A stretch of 56,376 nt of DNA from Pseudomonas sp. GM84 (lineage in GTDB: Bacteria > Pseudomonadota > Gammaproteobacteria > Pseudomonadales > Pseudomonadaceae), in assembly GCF_000282535.1 (NCBI RefSeq), contig NZ_AKJC01000087.1:1-56376 (forward strand), in the 5' to 3' direction. The notes under the pieces are model-generated. The model was not told the DNA's origin. It did no database searches and saw only the letters and a list, made by a program, of their open reading frames with translations. Made by a program: the position numbers and the translations under genes. Of this stretch, positions 1-8,279 are shown one piece after another (position 1 is the first letter of the stretch; each line of letters starts with the position of its first letter).

Positions 1-76
1 GGAAAGCCGGCTCCCACGGGTTCCCCACCGTCCTCAAGTTCTGTGGGGTACCTGTGGGAGCCGGCTTGCCGGCGAT
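1..76. repeat. REP inverted pair (REPIN), GCCGGC class, cut by window edge
   Basis: Two inverted copies of a short palindromic unit built on GCCGGCAAGCCGGCTCCCAC face each other across a short spacer. The left copy is truncated by the window start. The unit folds as a GCCGGC stem with a two-base loop. It is one of seven sites of this class in the window. Confidence 0.85.
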
Positions 77-114
77 AGGGCGGGCAGCCACTTCATACAA
101 TCGTTGCAGCCCCA

Positions 115-1137
115 ATGCCCCCAATCCCCCATCTAGTCCAGCGCATCATCGAACTGCTCAAACGCTACCCCGGCATCATCGCGCTCGGCGGCTTCCTCTC
201 CGGTATCGGCAGCTTCATCCTGGTCGACCGCCAGGCCGGCCTGGCCAGCTGGGTCGCCATCCTGATGCTGGTCAGCTGGATCTGGCTGATGCTGGAGAAC
301 ACCCTGACCGGCCTGTTCGCCCGCACCTTCAAGCGCGAAATCCCGCAGCCGCTGCTGCGCTACGCGACGCAGATGATCCACCAGGAAAGCCTGTTCTTCG
401 TCCTGCCGTTCTTCTTCATCACCACCACCTGGAACAGTAGCCAGCTGGTGTTCACCGGCCTGCTCGGCGCCGCCGGGCTGATCTCGATCGTCGACCCGCT
501 GTACTACAAGTGGCTGGCCCCACGGCGCTGGCTGTTCCTGGCGTTTCATACCCTGACGCTGTTCGCGGCACTGCTGACCGCGCTGCCGATCATCCTGCAC
601 CTGACCACTGCGCAAAGCTTCAAGCTGGCGTTGATCGCGGCAATGGCGCTGTCGTTCCCGAGCCTGGTCAGCAGCTTCCCGGTCAATACCTGGCGCCGGG
701 GCGTGGCGCTGGTGCTGGTGACCCTGGCGGTCGGTGGCGGTGGCTGGCTGCTGCGCTCCTGGGTGCCACCCGCCACCTTGTGGATGACCGAGGTGGCGGT
801 GAGTACCGAAGTGTTGAATCGCCAGCCGGGCAAATCGCTGGATGAAATTGCCGCCAGCCGGATCCGCAGCAGCGGCTTGTATGCCTATACCGCCATCAAC
901 GCACCGCGGGGGCTCAACGAACGCATCTATCACGTGTGGCAGAAGGACGGCCAGGAGGTCGACCGCATTGCCCTGGATATTCATGGCGGGCGCAAGGAAG
1001 GTTATAGGGCCTGGACCCACAAGCAGAACTTCCCGCCCAACCCGGTCGGCAAGTGGCAGGTGCGAGTGCTGACCGAGGATGGTCAGGTGATCGGGGTGCT
1101 GCGGTTCGAGGTAATCGACGACGCAGCGGCGAAGTGA
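115..1137 (+). CDS. DUF5924/DUF2914 inner-membrane protein
   Basis: A 340-residue protein. The first two thirds (about residues 20-220) hold roughly seven hydrophobic segments, so it sits in the inner membrane. The last third is a soluble segment of the DUF2914 kind, with YHVW and a GKWQVRV strand near the end, typical of the DUF5924 plus DUF2914 architecture. No enzymatic motif is visible and the function is unknown. The start chosen is the ATG at 115, which has only a weak upstream ribosome-binding site. The gene stands alone, with REP pairs on both sides, and is followed by the MCE transport operon. Family assignment is from remembered sequence features. Confidence 0.8.
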   Translation: MPPIPHLVQRIIELLKRYPGIIALGGFLSGIGSFILVDRQAGLASWVAILMLVSWIWLMLENTLTGLFARTFKREIPQPLLRYATQMIHQESLFFVLPFFFITTTWNSSQLVFTGLLGAAGLISIVDPLYYKWLAPRRWLFLAFHTLTLFAALLTALPIILHLTTAQSFKLALIAAMALSFPSLVSSFPVNTWRRGVALVLVTLAVGGGGWLLRSWVPPATLWMTEVAVSTEVLNRQPGKSLDEIAASRIRSSGLYAYTAINAPRGLNERIYHVWQKDGQEVDRIALDIHGGRKEGYRAWTHKQNFPPNPVGKWQVRVLTEDGQVIGVLRFEVIDDAAAK

Positions 1138-1144
1138 GCGAGAG

Positions 1145-1161
1145 GGGCTGCTTTGCAGCCC
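1145..1161. repeat. Hairpin module GGGCTGCTTTGCAGCCC attached to REPIN
   Basis: A perfect seven-base-pair hairpin with a TTT loop directly abuts the REP pair that follows. The identical 17-base module also sits beside the REP pair at 52281. There is no T-tract, so it is not a classical terminator. Confidence 0.7.
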
Positions 1162-1244
1162 ATCGCCGGCAAGCCGGCTCCTACAGGTACACCACAGTTC
1201 TCAAGGGCAGTGAGATACCTGTGGGAGCCGGCTTGCCGGCGATG
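1161..1244. repeat. REP inverted pair, GCCGGC class
   Basis: Two inverted copies of the GCCGGCAAGCCGGCTCC unit are separated by a spacer of a few tens of bases. The pair lies between the DUF5924 gene and the downstream MCE operon, two genes pointing the same way. Confidence 0.9.
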
Positions 1245-1315
1245 GGGCCAAGACAGACTCGCTGCGCTATGATCAGCCTCTACGCCCCCCGCGCGCAGTC
1301 AGATGCATGGAGCCT

Positions 1316-2440
1316 ATGACCACCCCCAGCGCCACCCTGGACACCACCTGCCAGCCAGCCTGCCTGCGTATCGCCGGTGACTGGACCCTGGCCCACTACG
1401 CCAGCCTCAGGCGCGACAGCGAGCAGCTGCGCGCGCAAGCCACCAGCGACGCCATCGCCGACCTCAGCCAACTGGGCAACCTGGACACTGCCGGCGCCTC
1501 GCTCTTGGCCGAGCTGCTGGGCGCCGAGCGCCTGTCGCACTGTACCGAAGACCTGCCCGAAGCCAGCCGCGCCCTGCTCAAGACGGTCTACTGCTCGGTG
1601 CAGGACTACTGCATCCCGGTCAAGGCACCCGAGCGCAATGTGCTGCTTCTGCTGCTGGAGCGCATCGGCAGTGCGGTCGACACGCTCTGGCAGGATTCCC
1701 TGCAGTTGCTCGGCTTCGTCGGCCTGATCCTGGAAACCCTGGTGCGCCGGCTGTTCCAGCCCCACCGCTGGCGCGTCACGCCGGTGGTCGCGCACATCGA
1801 GCAGACCGGCCTGGACGCCGCCCCCATCGTTGCCTTGCTGACCTTTCTGGTGGGCGCGGTGGTGGCCTTCCTCGGCGCCACGGTGCTGGCCGCGTTCGGC
1901 GCGACCATTTTCACCGTCGACCTGGTGGCGTTTTCGTTCCTGCGCGAATTCGCCGTGCTGCTGACCGCCATCCTCATGGCCGGCCGCACCGCCAGTGCCT
2001 TCACCGCGCAGATCGGCTCGATGAAGGCCAACGAAGAAATCGACGCCATCCGCACCCTTGGCCTGAACCCCATGGAGCTGCTGGTGGTGCCGCGGGTGCT
2101 GGCACTGCTGATATCACTGCCACTGCTGACCTTCGTCGCGATGATCTGCGGCATCGTTGGCGGCGCGGTGGTCTGCGCCCTGACCCTGGACATTTCGCCG
2201 GCGATGTTCCTCTCGCTGCTGCAGAGCGACATCGGCGTGCAGCACTTCCTCGTGGGCCTGGCCAAGGCGCCGTTCTTCGCCTTCCTGATCGCCGCCATCG
2301 GTTGCCTGGAAGGCTTCAAGGTCAGCGGCAGCGCCGAGTCGGTGGGCGCCCACACCACCTCCGCCGTGGTGCAATCGATCTTTGTGGTCATCGTGCTGGA
2401 TGCCGTGGCCGCGCTGTTCTGCATGGAGATGGGCTGGTGA
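1316..2440 (+). CDS. MlaE-family ABC permease with N-terminal STAS (MlaB-like) domain
   Basis: This is the permease of an MCE lipid-transport system. Residues about 1-110 are a STAS-like domain that resembles the separate MlaB protein of the classical Mla system; residues about 130-374 are an MlaE/YrbE membrane domain with about five to six helices and the conserved EIDAIRTLGLNP segment. MlaB and MlaE functions therefore appear fused. Two starts are possible, ATG 1307 or ATG 1316. I chose 1316 because GGAG lies just upstream of it, although the spacing is short. The stop overlaps the GTG start of the ATPase gene by four bases, showing translational coupling. Family identity is secure; the lipid carried is not known. 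Confidence 0.9.
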   Translation: MTTPSATLDTTCQPACLRIAGDWTLAHYASLRRDSEQLRAQATSDAIADLSQLGNLDTAGASLLAELLGAERLSHCTEDLPEASRALLKTVYCSVQDYCIPVKAPERNVLLLLLERIGSAVDTLWQDSLQLLGFVGLILETLVRRLFQPHRWRVTPVVAHIEQTGLDAAPIVALLTFLVGAVVAFLGATVLAAFGATIFTVDLVAFSFLREFAVLLTAILMAGRTASAFTAQIGSMKANEEIDAIRTLGLNPMELLVVPRVLALLISLPLLTFVAMICGIVGGAVVCALTLDISPAMFLSLLQSDIGVQHFLVGLAKAPFFAFLIAAIGCLEGFKVSGSAESVGAHTTSAVVQSIFVVIVLDAVAALFCMEMGW

Positions 2441-3228
2441 GCGGCCGGGAAGCAGTGATCGAAGCGCGCGGTATCTGCAACCGCTTCGGCAGCCAGAGCG
2501 TGCACGAACAGCTCGACCTGGACCTCTACCGTGGCGAGATCCTCGCCGTGGTGGGTGGTTCGGGCAGCGGCAAGTCGGTACTGCTGCGCAGCATCATCGG
2601 CCTGCGGCGGCCGAACGAAGGGCTGATCAAGGTGTTCGGCGAGGACCTCGCCAGCTTGCGCGACGAACAGCGCTCGCAGGTCGAGCGGCGCTTCGGCGTG
2701 CTGTTCCAGAAAGGCGCGCTGTTTTCCTCCCTGACCGTCACCGAGAACGTGGCCCTGCCATTGATCGAGCATGCCGGCCTGTCGCGCGACGATGCCGAGC
2801 ACCTGGCCGGGGTCAAGCTGGCCCTGGCAGGTTTGCCGCTGTCGGCCGCCGACAAGTACCCGTCGTCACTGTCCGGCGGCATGATCAAGCGCGCAGCCCT
2901 GGCCCGGGCGCTGGCCCTGGACCCGGATATCCTGTTCCTCGACGAACCCACCGCCGGCCTCGACCCCATCGGTGCCGCCGCCTTCGACCAGTTGATCCTG
3001 ACCTTGCGCGATGCCTTGGGCCTGAGCGTGTTCCTGATTACCCACGACCTGGACACCCTCTACACGATCACCGACCGCGTCGCCGTGCTGTCGCAGAAAA
3101 AAGTGCTGGTCGCCGGCCCCCTGGCCGAGGTCGAGCAAACCAACGACCCGTGGATTCACGAATACTTTCACGGCCCTCGCGGGCGAGCGGCCGAACACGC
3201 CGCCGCCAGCGCCGGGCAGGAGCGCTGA
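2437..3228 (+). CDS. MlaF-type ABC ATPase
   Basis: A 263-residue ATPase that powers the MCE permease encoded just upstream. Visible motifs are Walker A (GGSGSGKS, about residue 40), an LSGGM signature, Walker B with DEPTAGLDP, and the H-loop in ITHDLD. The start is the GTG at 2437, which overlaps the permease stop as GTGA; an in-frame upstream extension lies inside the permease gene and is not credible. The LSGGM form of the signature, rather than LSGGQ, is usual for MlaF/Mkl ATPases. It is the second gene of a four-gene operon. Confidence 0.93.
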   Translation: MSGREAVIEARGICNRFGSQSVHEQLDLDLYRGEILAVVGGSGSGKSVLLRSIIGLRRPNEGLIKVFGEDLASLRDEQRSQVERRFGVLFQKGALFSSLTVTENVALPLIEHAGLSRDDAEHLAGVKLALAGLPLSAADKYPSSLSGGMIKRAALARALALDPDILFLDEPTAGLDPIGAAAFDQLILTLRDALGLSVFLITHDLDTLYTITDRVAVLSQKKVLVAGPLAEVEQTNDPWIHEYFHGPRGRAAEHAAASAGQER

Positions 3229-3231
3229 ACG

Positions 3232-4170
3232 ATGGAAACCCGAGCTCATCACGTTCTCATTGGCCTGGTCACCGTCGTGGTGGTCGTCGGTGCCATGCTG
3301 TTCGGTCTGTGGCTGACCAAGTCCAGCGTCGACGACGCGTTCAAGGACTATGAGGTGATCTTCAACGAGGCCGTCTCGGGCCTGTCCCGTGGCAGCCCGG
3401 TGCAATACAACGGCATCAAGGTCGGCGACGTGACCAGCCTGCGCCTGGACCCCAAGGACCCGCGCCGAGTGCTCGCCCGGGTGCGCCTGAGTGGCGACAC
3501 CCCCGTCAAGGAAGACACGCAGGCCAAGCTGACCCTGGCTGGCGTCACCGGCAACTCGTTCATCCAGCTCAGCGGCGGTACCCCGCAAAGCCCGGAGCTC
3601 AAGAGCAAGAGTGGCAAGCTGCCGGTGATCGTCGCCTCGCCATCGCCGATCTCGCGACTGCTCAATGACAGCAGCGACCTGGTGACCAACATCAACCTGC
3701 TGCTGCACAACGCCAACGCGATGTTTTCGGAAAAAAACATCGAGCGCCTGAGCAACACGCTGGCCAACCTTGAGCAGACCACCGATGCCTTCGCCAACGA
3801 GAAGGGCGGTATCGGCGTTGCCATCGAACAACTGGCGCAGGTCGGCAAACAGGCCAATGCCACCCTGGCCGAGACCCAGGCATTGATGCGCAACGCCAAC
3901 GGCCTGCTCGGTACCCAGGGCAAGCAGGCTATCGACAGCGCCGAACAGGCCATGCAGTCGTTGGCGCAAAGTACCGAAACCATCAACAGCTTGCTGCAGG
4001 ACAACCGCCAGTCGATCGACGACGGTGCGCAAGGGCTCAACCAGCTGGCCCCGGCCATCCGCGAGCTGCGCGAGACCCTCAACTCGCTCAAGGGCATCTC
4101 CCGGCGCCTGGAGGCTGACCCGAGCGGCTACCTGCTTGGCCGCGACAACACCAAGGAGTTCCAACCATGA
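3232..4170 (+). CDS. MCE (MlaD-type) periplasmic lipid-binding protein
   Basis: A 312-residue protein anchored by one N-terminal helix (about residues 8-30), followed by a single MCE domain (about 38-120) beginning YEVIFNEAVSGLSRGSPV. The remaining 190 residues are predicted to be mostly helical, rich in N, Q, L and A. MCE proteins form hexameric rings that pass lipids across the periplasm, and such a long helical tail may extend the tunnel. It starts three bases after the ATPase stop, with an upstream GGAG. The tail is longer than in the classical MlaD (about 180 residues in total in E. coli), so this is not the canonical Mla/Ttg2 operon. Confidence 0.92.
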   Translation: METRAHHVLIGLVTVVVVVGAMLFGLWLTKSSVDDAFKDYEVIFNEAVSGLSRGSPVQYNGIKVGDVTSLRLDPKDPRRVLARVRLSGDTPVKEDTQAKLTLAGVTGNSFIQLSGGTPQSPELKSKSGKLPVIVASPSPISRLLNDSSDLVTNINLLLHNANAMFSEKNIERLSNTLANLEQTTDAFANEKGGIGVAIEQLAQVGKQANATLAETQALMRNANGLLGTQGKQAIDSAEQAMQSLAQSTETINSLLQDNRQSIDDGAQGLNQLAPAIRELRETLNSLKGISRRLEADPSGYLLGRDNTKEFQP

Positions 4171-4790
4171 ATCCGTCGCTGCGCCTGCTGGCCCTGACGG
4201 CTGCACTGAGCCTGGTCACCGCCTGCTCGATCCTGCCCAAGGGCGAGCCTGTGGACCTCTACCGGCTGCCAGTCAACCAGGCCAGCCGCCAGGCCACGCC
4301 GGTGGACTGGTCACTGCGCCTGAACAAACCGCTGGCCAGCGAGGTGCTGGCCGGCCCGCGCATCGCCGTGATTCCCCAGGGCGACGTGGTCAGCAGCTAC
4401 AAGGGCGCGCGCTGGAGCGATCCAACGCCGTTGCTGGTACGTAACCGCCTGCTCGACGGTTTTCAGCGTGACGGCCGTGTACAGCGCCTGAGCGCCGACG
4501 ACAGCAACCTGCAGGCCGACTACGAGCTGGTGGGTGAATTGCAGGCGTTCCAGAGCGAGTACCGCGCAGGCGGCACGCTGGAGGTGGTGATCCGTTATGA
4601 CGCGCGCCTGGTGCAGGGGCGCAGCCAGCGCATTCTCGCCAGCAAGCGCTTCGAGGTGCATCAGCCGCTGGCCGACCAGCAGGTCGCTGCAGTGGTCGCA
4701 GGCTTTGGCGCGGCCAGCGACCAGCTAGCCGGGCAGGTAATCAACTGGACCGTTGCCCAGGGCACCCAGGCTCAGGCGAAGAACCAGTAG
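4167..4790 (+). CDS. PqiC-like lipoprotein (ABC transport auxiliary component)
   Basis: A 207-residue lipoprotein. The signal peptide ends in the lipobox LVTAC at about residue 20, so it is probably attached to the outer membrane. The body resembles the ABC_trans_aux/PqiC family, including an early YRLP segment. In Pqi-type systems this lipoprotein receives lipid from the MCE protein at the outer membrane. The ATG overlaps the stop of the MCE gene as ATGA and has an AAGGAG ribosome-binding site. Its 3' end overlaps the end of the convergent SpmA-SpmB gene by 19 bases. The pairing with a single-MCE protein points to a hybrid between Mla and Pqi layouts. Confidence 0.88.
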   Translation: MNPSLRLLALTAALSLVTACSILPKGEPVDLYRLPVNQASRQATPVDWSLRLNKPLASEVLAGPRIAVIPQGDVVSSYKGARWSDPTPLLVRNRLLDGFQRDGRVQRLSADDSNLQADYELVGELQAFQSEYRAGGTLEVVIRYDARLVQGRSQRILASKRFEVHQPLADQQVAAVVAGFGAASDQLAGQVINWTVAQGTQAQAKNQ

Positions 4791-6001
4791 CAGATGCAGA
4801 TGGCCGCAATCACCCCGGACAGCTCGGCCAGCAAGGCGCAGCCGACAGCGTGGCGCACACGCTGGATACCTACCGCGCCGAAGTAGACGGCCAGTACGTA
4901 GAAGGTGGTTTCGGTACTGCCCTGGATGGTCGCGGCCACCAGCGCCGGGAAGCTGTCCACGCCGTGGGTCTGCATGGTCTCGATCAACATCGCGCGCGCG
5001 GCACTGCCGGAGAACGGCTTGACCAAGGCCGTCGGCAGGCCCTCGACGAAACGTGTGTCCATGCCCAGCCAGTTCACGGCGTGGCGAATACCGTCCAACG
5101 CCAGCTCCAGGGCCCCGGAGGCCCGCAGTACGCCGACTGCCACCAGCATCGCCACCAGGTAGGGCAGCAGGCTCTTGGCCACGTCGAACCCTTCCTTGGC
5201 CCCTTCGACGAAGGCTTCATACACCTTCACCCCCCTCAGCGCGCCAATCACCAGGAACAGGATGATCACGCCAAACAGGGTGAGGTTGCCGAGGATCGAC
5301 GACAGGCTGGCCAATGCGGCTGCCGACAGGGTGCCGAGGAACGCCATGAAACCGCCCAGCAGCAGCGCCCCCGGAATCATGTAGGCGAGCACCACCGGGT
5401 CCCACAGGCGCAAGCGCTGCATGACCGCCACCGACAGCAGGCCGACCAGGGTCGACACGCTGGTGGCCAACAGGATGGGCAGGAACACCAGCGTGGGGTC
5501 GGTGGCGCCTTGCTGCGCCCGGTACATGAAGATGGTCACCGGCAGCAAGGTCAGGGACGAGGCGTTGAGCACCAGGAACAGGATTTGCGCATTGCTTGCC
5601 GTGGTGCTGCTGGGGTTGAGCTCCTGCAGGGCGCGCATGGCCTTCAGGCCGATCGGCGTGGCGGCGTTGTCCAGGCCCAGGCCATTGGCCGCGAAGTTCA
5701 TGGTGATCAACCCCAGGGCAGGGTGGCCGGGCGGCACCTCGGGCATCAGCCGGGCGAACAACGGGCCCAGCACCTTGGCCAGCCATTCGACGATGCCGGC
5801 TTTTTCGGCAATCTTGAGAAAGCCCAGCCACAGGGTCAGGGTGCCGAACAGCAGGATCATGACCTCCACCGACAGCTTGGCCATGGCGAAGATGCTCTCG
5901 ACCATCGCGGCGAAGATATCGGCGTTGCCACCCACCAGCCATTGGGTCAGGGCGCAGACGGCCGCCACCAGGAAAAAGCCGAGCCAAAGGCCGTTGAGCA
6001 T
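4772..6001 (-). CDS. Fused SpmA-SpmB nucleoside-recognition (Gate) domain membrane protein
   Basis: A 409-residue integral membrane protein with two nucleoside-recognition (Gate) halves, the first resembling SpmA (NFAANGLGLDNAATP at about residue 110) and the second SpmB (about residues 220-409). In Bacillus these are two spore-maturation proteins; in Pseudomonas the fused form exists without sporulation and its substrate is unknown. The start ATG at 6001 is preceded by a strong GGGGGA, which excludes a longer in-frame extension that would run through the upstream REP pair. The gene converges on, and overlaps by 19 bases, the PqiC-like gene. Confidence 0.85.
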   Translation of the reverse strand: MLNGLWLGFFLVAAVCALTQWLVGGNADIFAAMVESIFAMAKLSVEVMILLFGTLTLWLGFLKIAEKAGIVEWLAKVLGPLFARLMPEVPPGHPALGLITMNFAANGLGLDNAATPIGLKAMRALQELNPSSTTASNAQILFLVLNASSLTLLPVTIFMYRAQQGATDPTLVFLPILLATSVSTLVGLLSVAVMQRLRLWDPVVLAYMIPGALLLGGFMAFLGTLSAAALASLSSILGNLTLFGVIILFLVIGALRGVKVYEAFVEGAKEGFDVAKSLLPYLVAMLVAVGVLRASGALELALDGIRHAVNWLGMDTRFVEGLPTALVKPFSGSAARAMLIETMQTHGVDSFPALVAATIQGSTETTFYVLAVYFGAVGIQRVRHAVGCALLAELSGVIAAICICYWFFA

Positions 6002-6067
6002 CCGTGTGTTCCCCCTGAAAAATGCCTGAATGATAACGGAGATTGCAGGCGAGGGCTGCGCCCTCGA

Positions 6068-6153
6068 TTCGCGGGACAAGCCCGCTCCCACAAAGGTTCG
6101 GCGCACCTCTTGAGGCAGACGGAGATCCTGTGGGAGCGGGCTTGTCCCGCGAA
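6068..6153. repeat. REP inverted pair, CGCGGG class
   Basis: Two inverted copies of TTCGCGGGACAAGCCCGCTC, the second REP class of the window, lie in the gap between the SpmA-SpmB gene and gltP. Confidence 0.9.
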
Positions 6154-6172
6154 CAGGCCCTTACAGACAACA

Positions 6173-6200
6173 AAAAACCCCGACAGGTCGGGGTTTCTTG
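6173..6200 (-). terminator. Intrinsic terminator of gltP
   Basis: A stem CCCCGAC/GTCGGGG with a two-base loop is flanked by runs of A on the left and T on the right. It can therefore terminate in both directions. It lies 16 bases past the gltP stop and would end gltP transcription before the SpmA-SpmB gene. Confidence 0.88.
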
Positions 6201-6215
6201 TTCAACAGATCAGTT

Positions 6216-7544
6216 TCAGCGCTTGGCGTGCTCGCCAACCACAGCCGCTTCCTGCTTGCCCGCCATCAGCGAGGCATAGTACTGCTCGCCCTTGGCAGCG
6301 TCGTACATGCCTTCCCAACGTGCGATCACCAGCGCGGCCAGGGCGTTGCCGATCACGTTCAGGGCGGTACGCGCCATGTCCATGATGCGGTCGACACCGG
6401 CGATGAAGGCCAGGCCTTCCAGCGGGATGCCTACGCTGCCCAGGGTCGCCAGCAGGACCACGAACGATACGCCCGGTACACCGGCGATACCTTTGGAGGT
6501 GACCATCAAGGTCAGCACCAGCAGCAGCTGCTGGCTCCAGGACAGGTCGATGCCGTACAGCTGGGCGATGAAGATCGCCGCGATGCTCTGGTACAGGGTC
6601 GAACCGTCGAGGTTGAACGAGTAGCCGGTCGGTACCACGAACGAGCAGATCGACTTCGGCGCACCGTACTTCTCCATCTTCTCGATCACGCGCGGCAGCA
6701 CGGTCTCGGAGCTGGAGGTGGAGTAGGCGAGGATCAGCTCATCTTTCATGATGCGCATGATCTTGATCACCGAGAAGCCGAACAGGCGAGCCACCAGGCC
6801 CAGCACCATGAAGGCGAAGAAGGCGATGGCGAAGTACACCAGCAGCACCAGCTTGGCCAGCGGCAGCAGCGAGCTGAAGCCGAAGTTGGCGACGGTCACG
6901 GCGATCAGGGCGAAAACGCCGATCGGGGCGTAGTTCATGATCATGTGGGTGACCTTGAACATGGTCTCCGACACGCCCTGGAAGGTACGCACCAGCGGTT
7001 CGCGCAGGTCGGCCTGCAGGCTCGACAGACCGAGGCCGAACAATACCGAGAAGAAGATGATCGGCAGCATTTCGCCACGCATCAGCGCTGCGAAGATGTT
7101 CGACGGGATCAGGTTGAGCAACGTCTCGATGAAGGCATGCTCATGCTGCACTTCGGCCGCAGTGGCCTGGTACTTGGAGATGTCGACGGTCCCCAGGGTG
7201 CTCATGTCGATGCCGGCGCCCGGGTGGAACAGGTTGGCCATCACCAGGCCGACAACGATGGCGATGGTGGTCACCACCTCGAAATAAACGATGGTCTTCA
7301 GACCGATGCTGCCCAGTTTCTTCGCGTCGCCAACCCCGGCGATGCCCACGATCAGCGACGAAATCACGATCGGGACGACGATCATCTTGATCAGGCGAAT
7401 GAAGATGTCACCGGCGGGCTGGAGAACGTTGCTGATCCACCATGCCTTTTCCGCACTGAAGTGGTTCAGCAGCGCGCCGATTGCAACGCCCAGGACCAGA
7501 CCGATGACGATCTGCCAGGCGAGGCTCAGTTTTGCCTTCTTCAT
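6216..7544 (-). CDS. gltP: Dicarboxylate/amino acid:cation symporter GltP
   Basis: A 442-residue member of the DAACS family, which takes up glutamate, aspartate or C4-dicarboxylates with protons or sodium. Visible hallmarks are the serine-rich re-entrant loop STSSSETVLPRV (about residue 275) and the NLDGSTLYQS motif of TM7, with PGVSFVVL in the second hairpin. About eight membrane helices are expected. The start ATG at 7544 is preceded by AAGGG. Placement downstream of an AauR-type inverted repeat (7816-7829) supports acidic amino acids as substrates. An intrinsic terminator follows the gene. Confidence 0.92.
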   Translation of the reverse strand: MKKAKLSLAWQIVIGLVLGVAIGALLNHFSAEKAWWISNVLQPAGDIFIRLIKMIVVPIVISSLIVGIAGVGDAKKLGSIGLKTIVYFEVVTTIAIVVGLVMANLFHPGAGIDMSTLGTVDISKYQATAAEVQHEHAFIETLLNLIPSNIFAALMRGEMLPIIFFSVLFGLGLSSLQADLREPLVRTFQGVSETMFKVTHMIMNYAPIGVFALIAVTVANFGFSSLLPLAKLVLLVYFAIAFFAFMVLGLVARLFGFSVIKIMRIMKDELILAYSTSSSETVLPRVIEKMEKYGAPKSICSFVVPTGYSFNLDGSTLYQSIAAIFIAQLYGIDLSWSQQLLLVLTLMVTSKGIAGVPGVSFVVLLATLGSVGIPLEGLAFIAGVDRIMDMARTALNVIGNALAALVIARWEGMYDAAKGEQYYASLMAGKQEAAVVGEHAKR

Positions 7545-8279
7545 GTCTTTACCCTTTGTTCTAGTGGTCACGGGCACCGACCGGAAAAGCGCGTAACAGA
7601 GCCGTTGGCAACGTCACGGGCAGCATACAGCTTCCGTCCGGAGACCTCATGTAAGGACACCGCGAGCGAGCGACAGGGCGCTCGGGCCAGCGAAAAGGCG
7701 GCAACTATTGCGATGGGAAAGGATGAAATCTAATGCCGGAAGCGTATACCCCATACCGATTACGCATACTGATCTGCGTCAAAATGAGGCGTTTGCAAGT
7801 CATTGATTTATAACGTTCGGAATCCCGAACAAGACCAAACCGCCATTTTTAGGCAGATTTGGCAGGGTAGGAAAGGGGTTGGAGATGGCTTGTTCGACAA
7901 TCCGAATGGCCAAAATGGCACTTGCTTAACTGAACGCACGTTCGAAAAAAAGTTGATGTACGGTCAAGACAAAATGTGTCCTGACAGCAAAAAGCGAAAA
8001 GTAGACACGAAAAAGAGATGGCGCCTCGGAAGCCAGGCCTGATTGCCATGGCGTGAAACACGCCTGGCCTGAAGCTTCCGATTCTGCCTTTTCCTGACCC
8101 GGCCCAATCCTGGAGGCACTCCCTGTACCCCTAGGCCACTCCGATCCTGCAACAATCAGAACAGCCCGGCCCCTTGGTCATGTGTCGCCCCTCCTCGGGG
8201 CGGCGCATCATAGAAGCGTGAAAGATAGAAAGGTTCCGCTTCTATTACATGACAGCGCGCGACCGCTCGTCGGTGACGC
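7545..8279. other. 735-base non-coding stretch upstream of gltP
   Basis: No convincing gene is visible here; the longest open frames (70-79 codons) lack a good ribosome-binding site and have no recognisable product. The right half is less GC-rich near 7840-8010 than the neighbours. It holds an AauR-type box at 7816-7829, an imperfect inverted repeat at 8028-8079, and a GCCCC/GGGGC hairpin near 8187-8200. A GG-N10-GC sigma-54 promoter between the box and gltP was looked for by eye and not found. Confidence 0.6.
7816..7829. promoter_or_regulatory. AauR-type binding site upstream of gltP
   Basis: The sequence TTCGG-AATC-CCGAA is a perfect match to the inverted repeat TTCGGNNNNCCGAA described for AauR, the response regulator controlling acidic amino acid uptake in P. 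putida. It lies about 270 bases upstream of gltP, a plausible distance for an enhancer-binding regulator. Confidence 0.65.

Noticed and set aside
1307..1315. ATG at 1307 as start of the STAS-permease
   Set aside because: It lacks an upstream ribosome-binding site, whereas GGAG lies before the ATG at 1316; the choice remains moderately uncertain.
4850..6385. A 511-codon plus-strand frame opposite the SpmA-SpmB gene
   Set aside because: Shadow frame that also reads through a REP pair; no ribosome-binding site or motif.
7545..7815. A sigma-54 (-24/-12) promoter for gltP
   Set aside because: Checked by eye for GG-N10-GC on the gltP strand; no correctly spaced pair was found.
7803..8042. A 79-codon plus-strand frame upstream of gltP
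   Set aside because: The start codon has no Shine-Dalgarno, the frame runs through the AauR box, and the composition (many K, Q, R) matches no family.
8187..8200. GCCCC/GGGGC hairpin as the terminator of ivy
   Set aside because: It is 80 bases beyond the stop and no T run follows on the minus strand.
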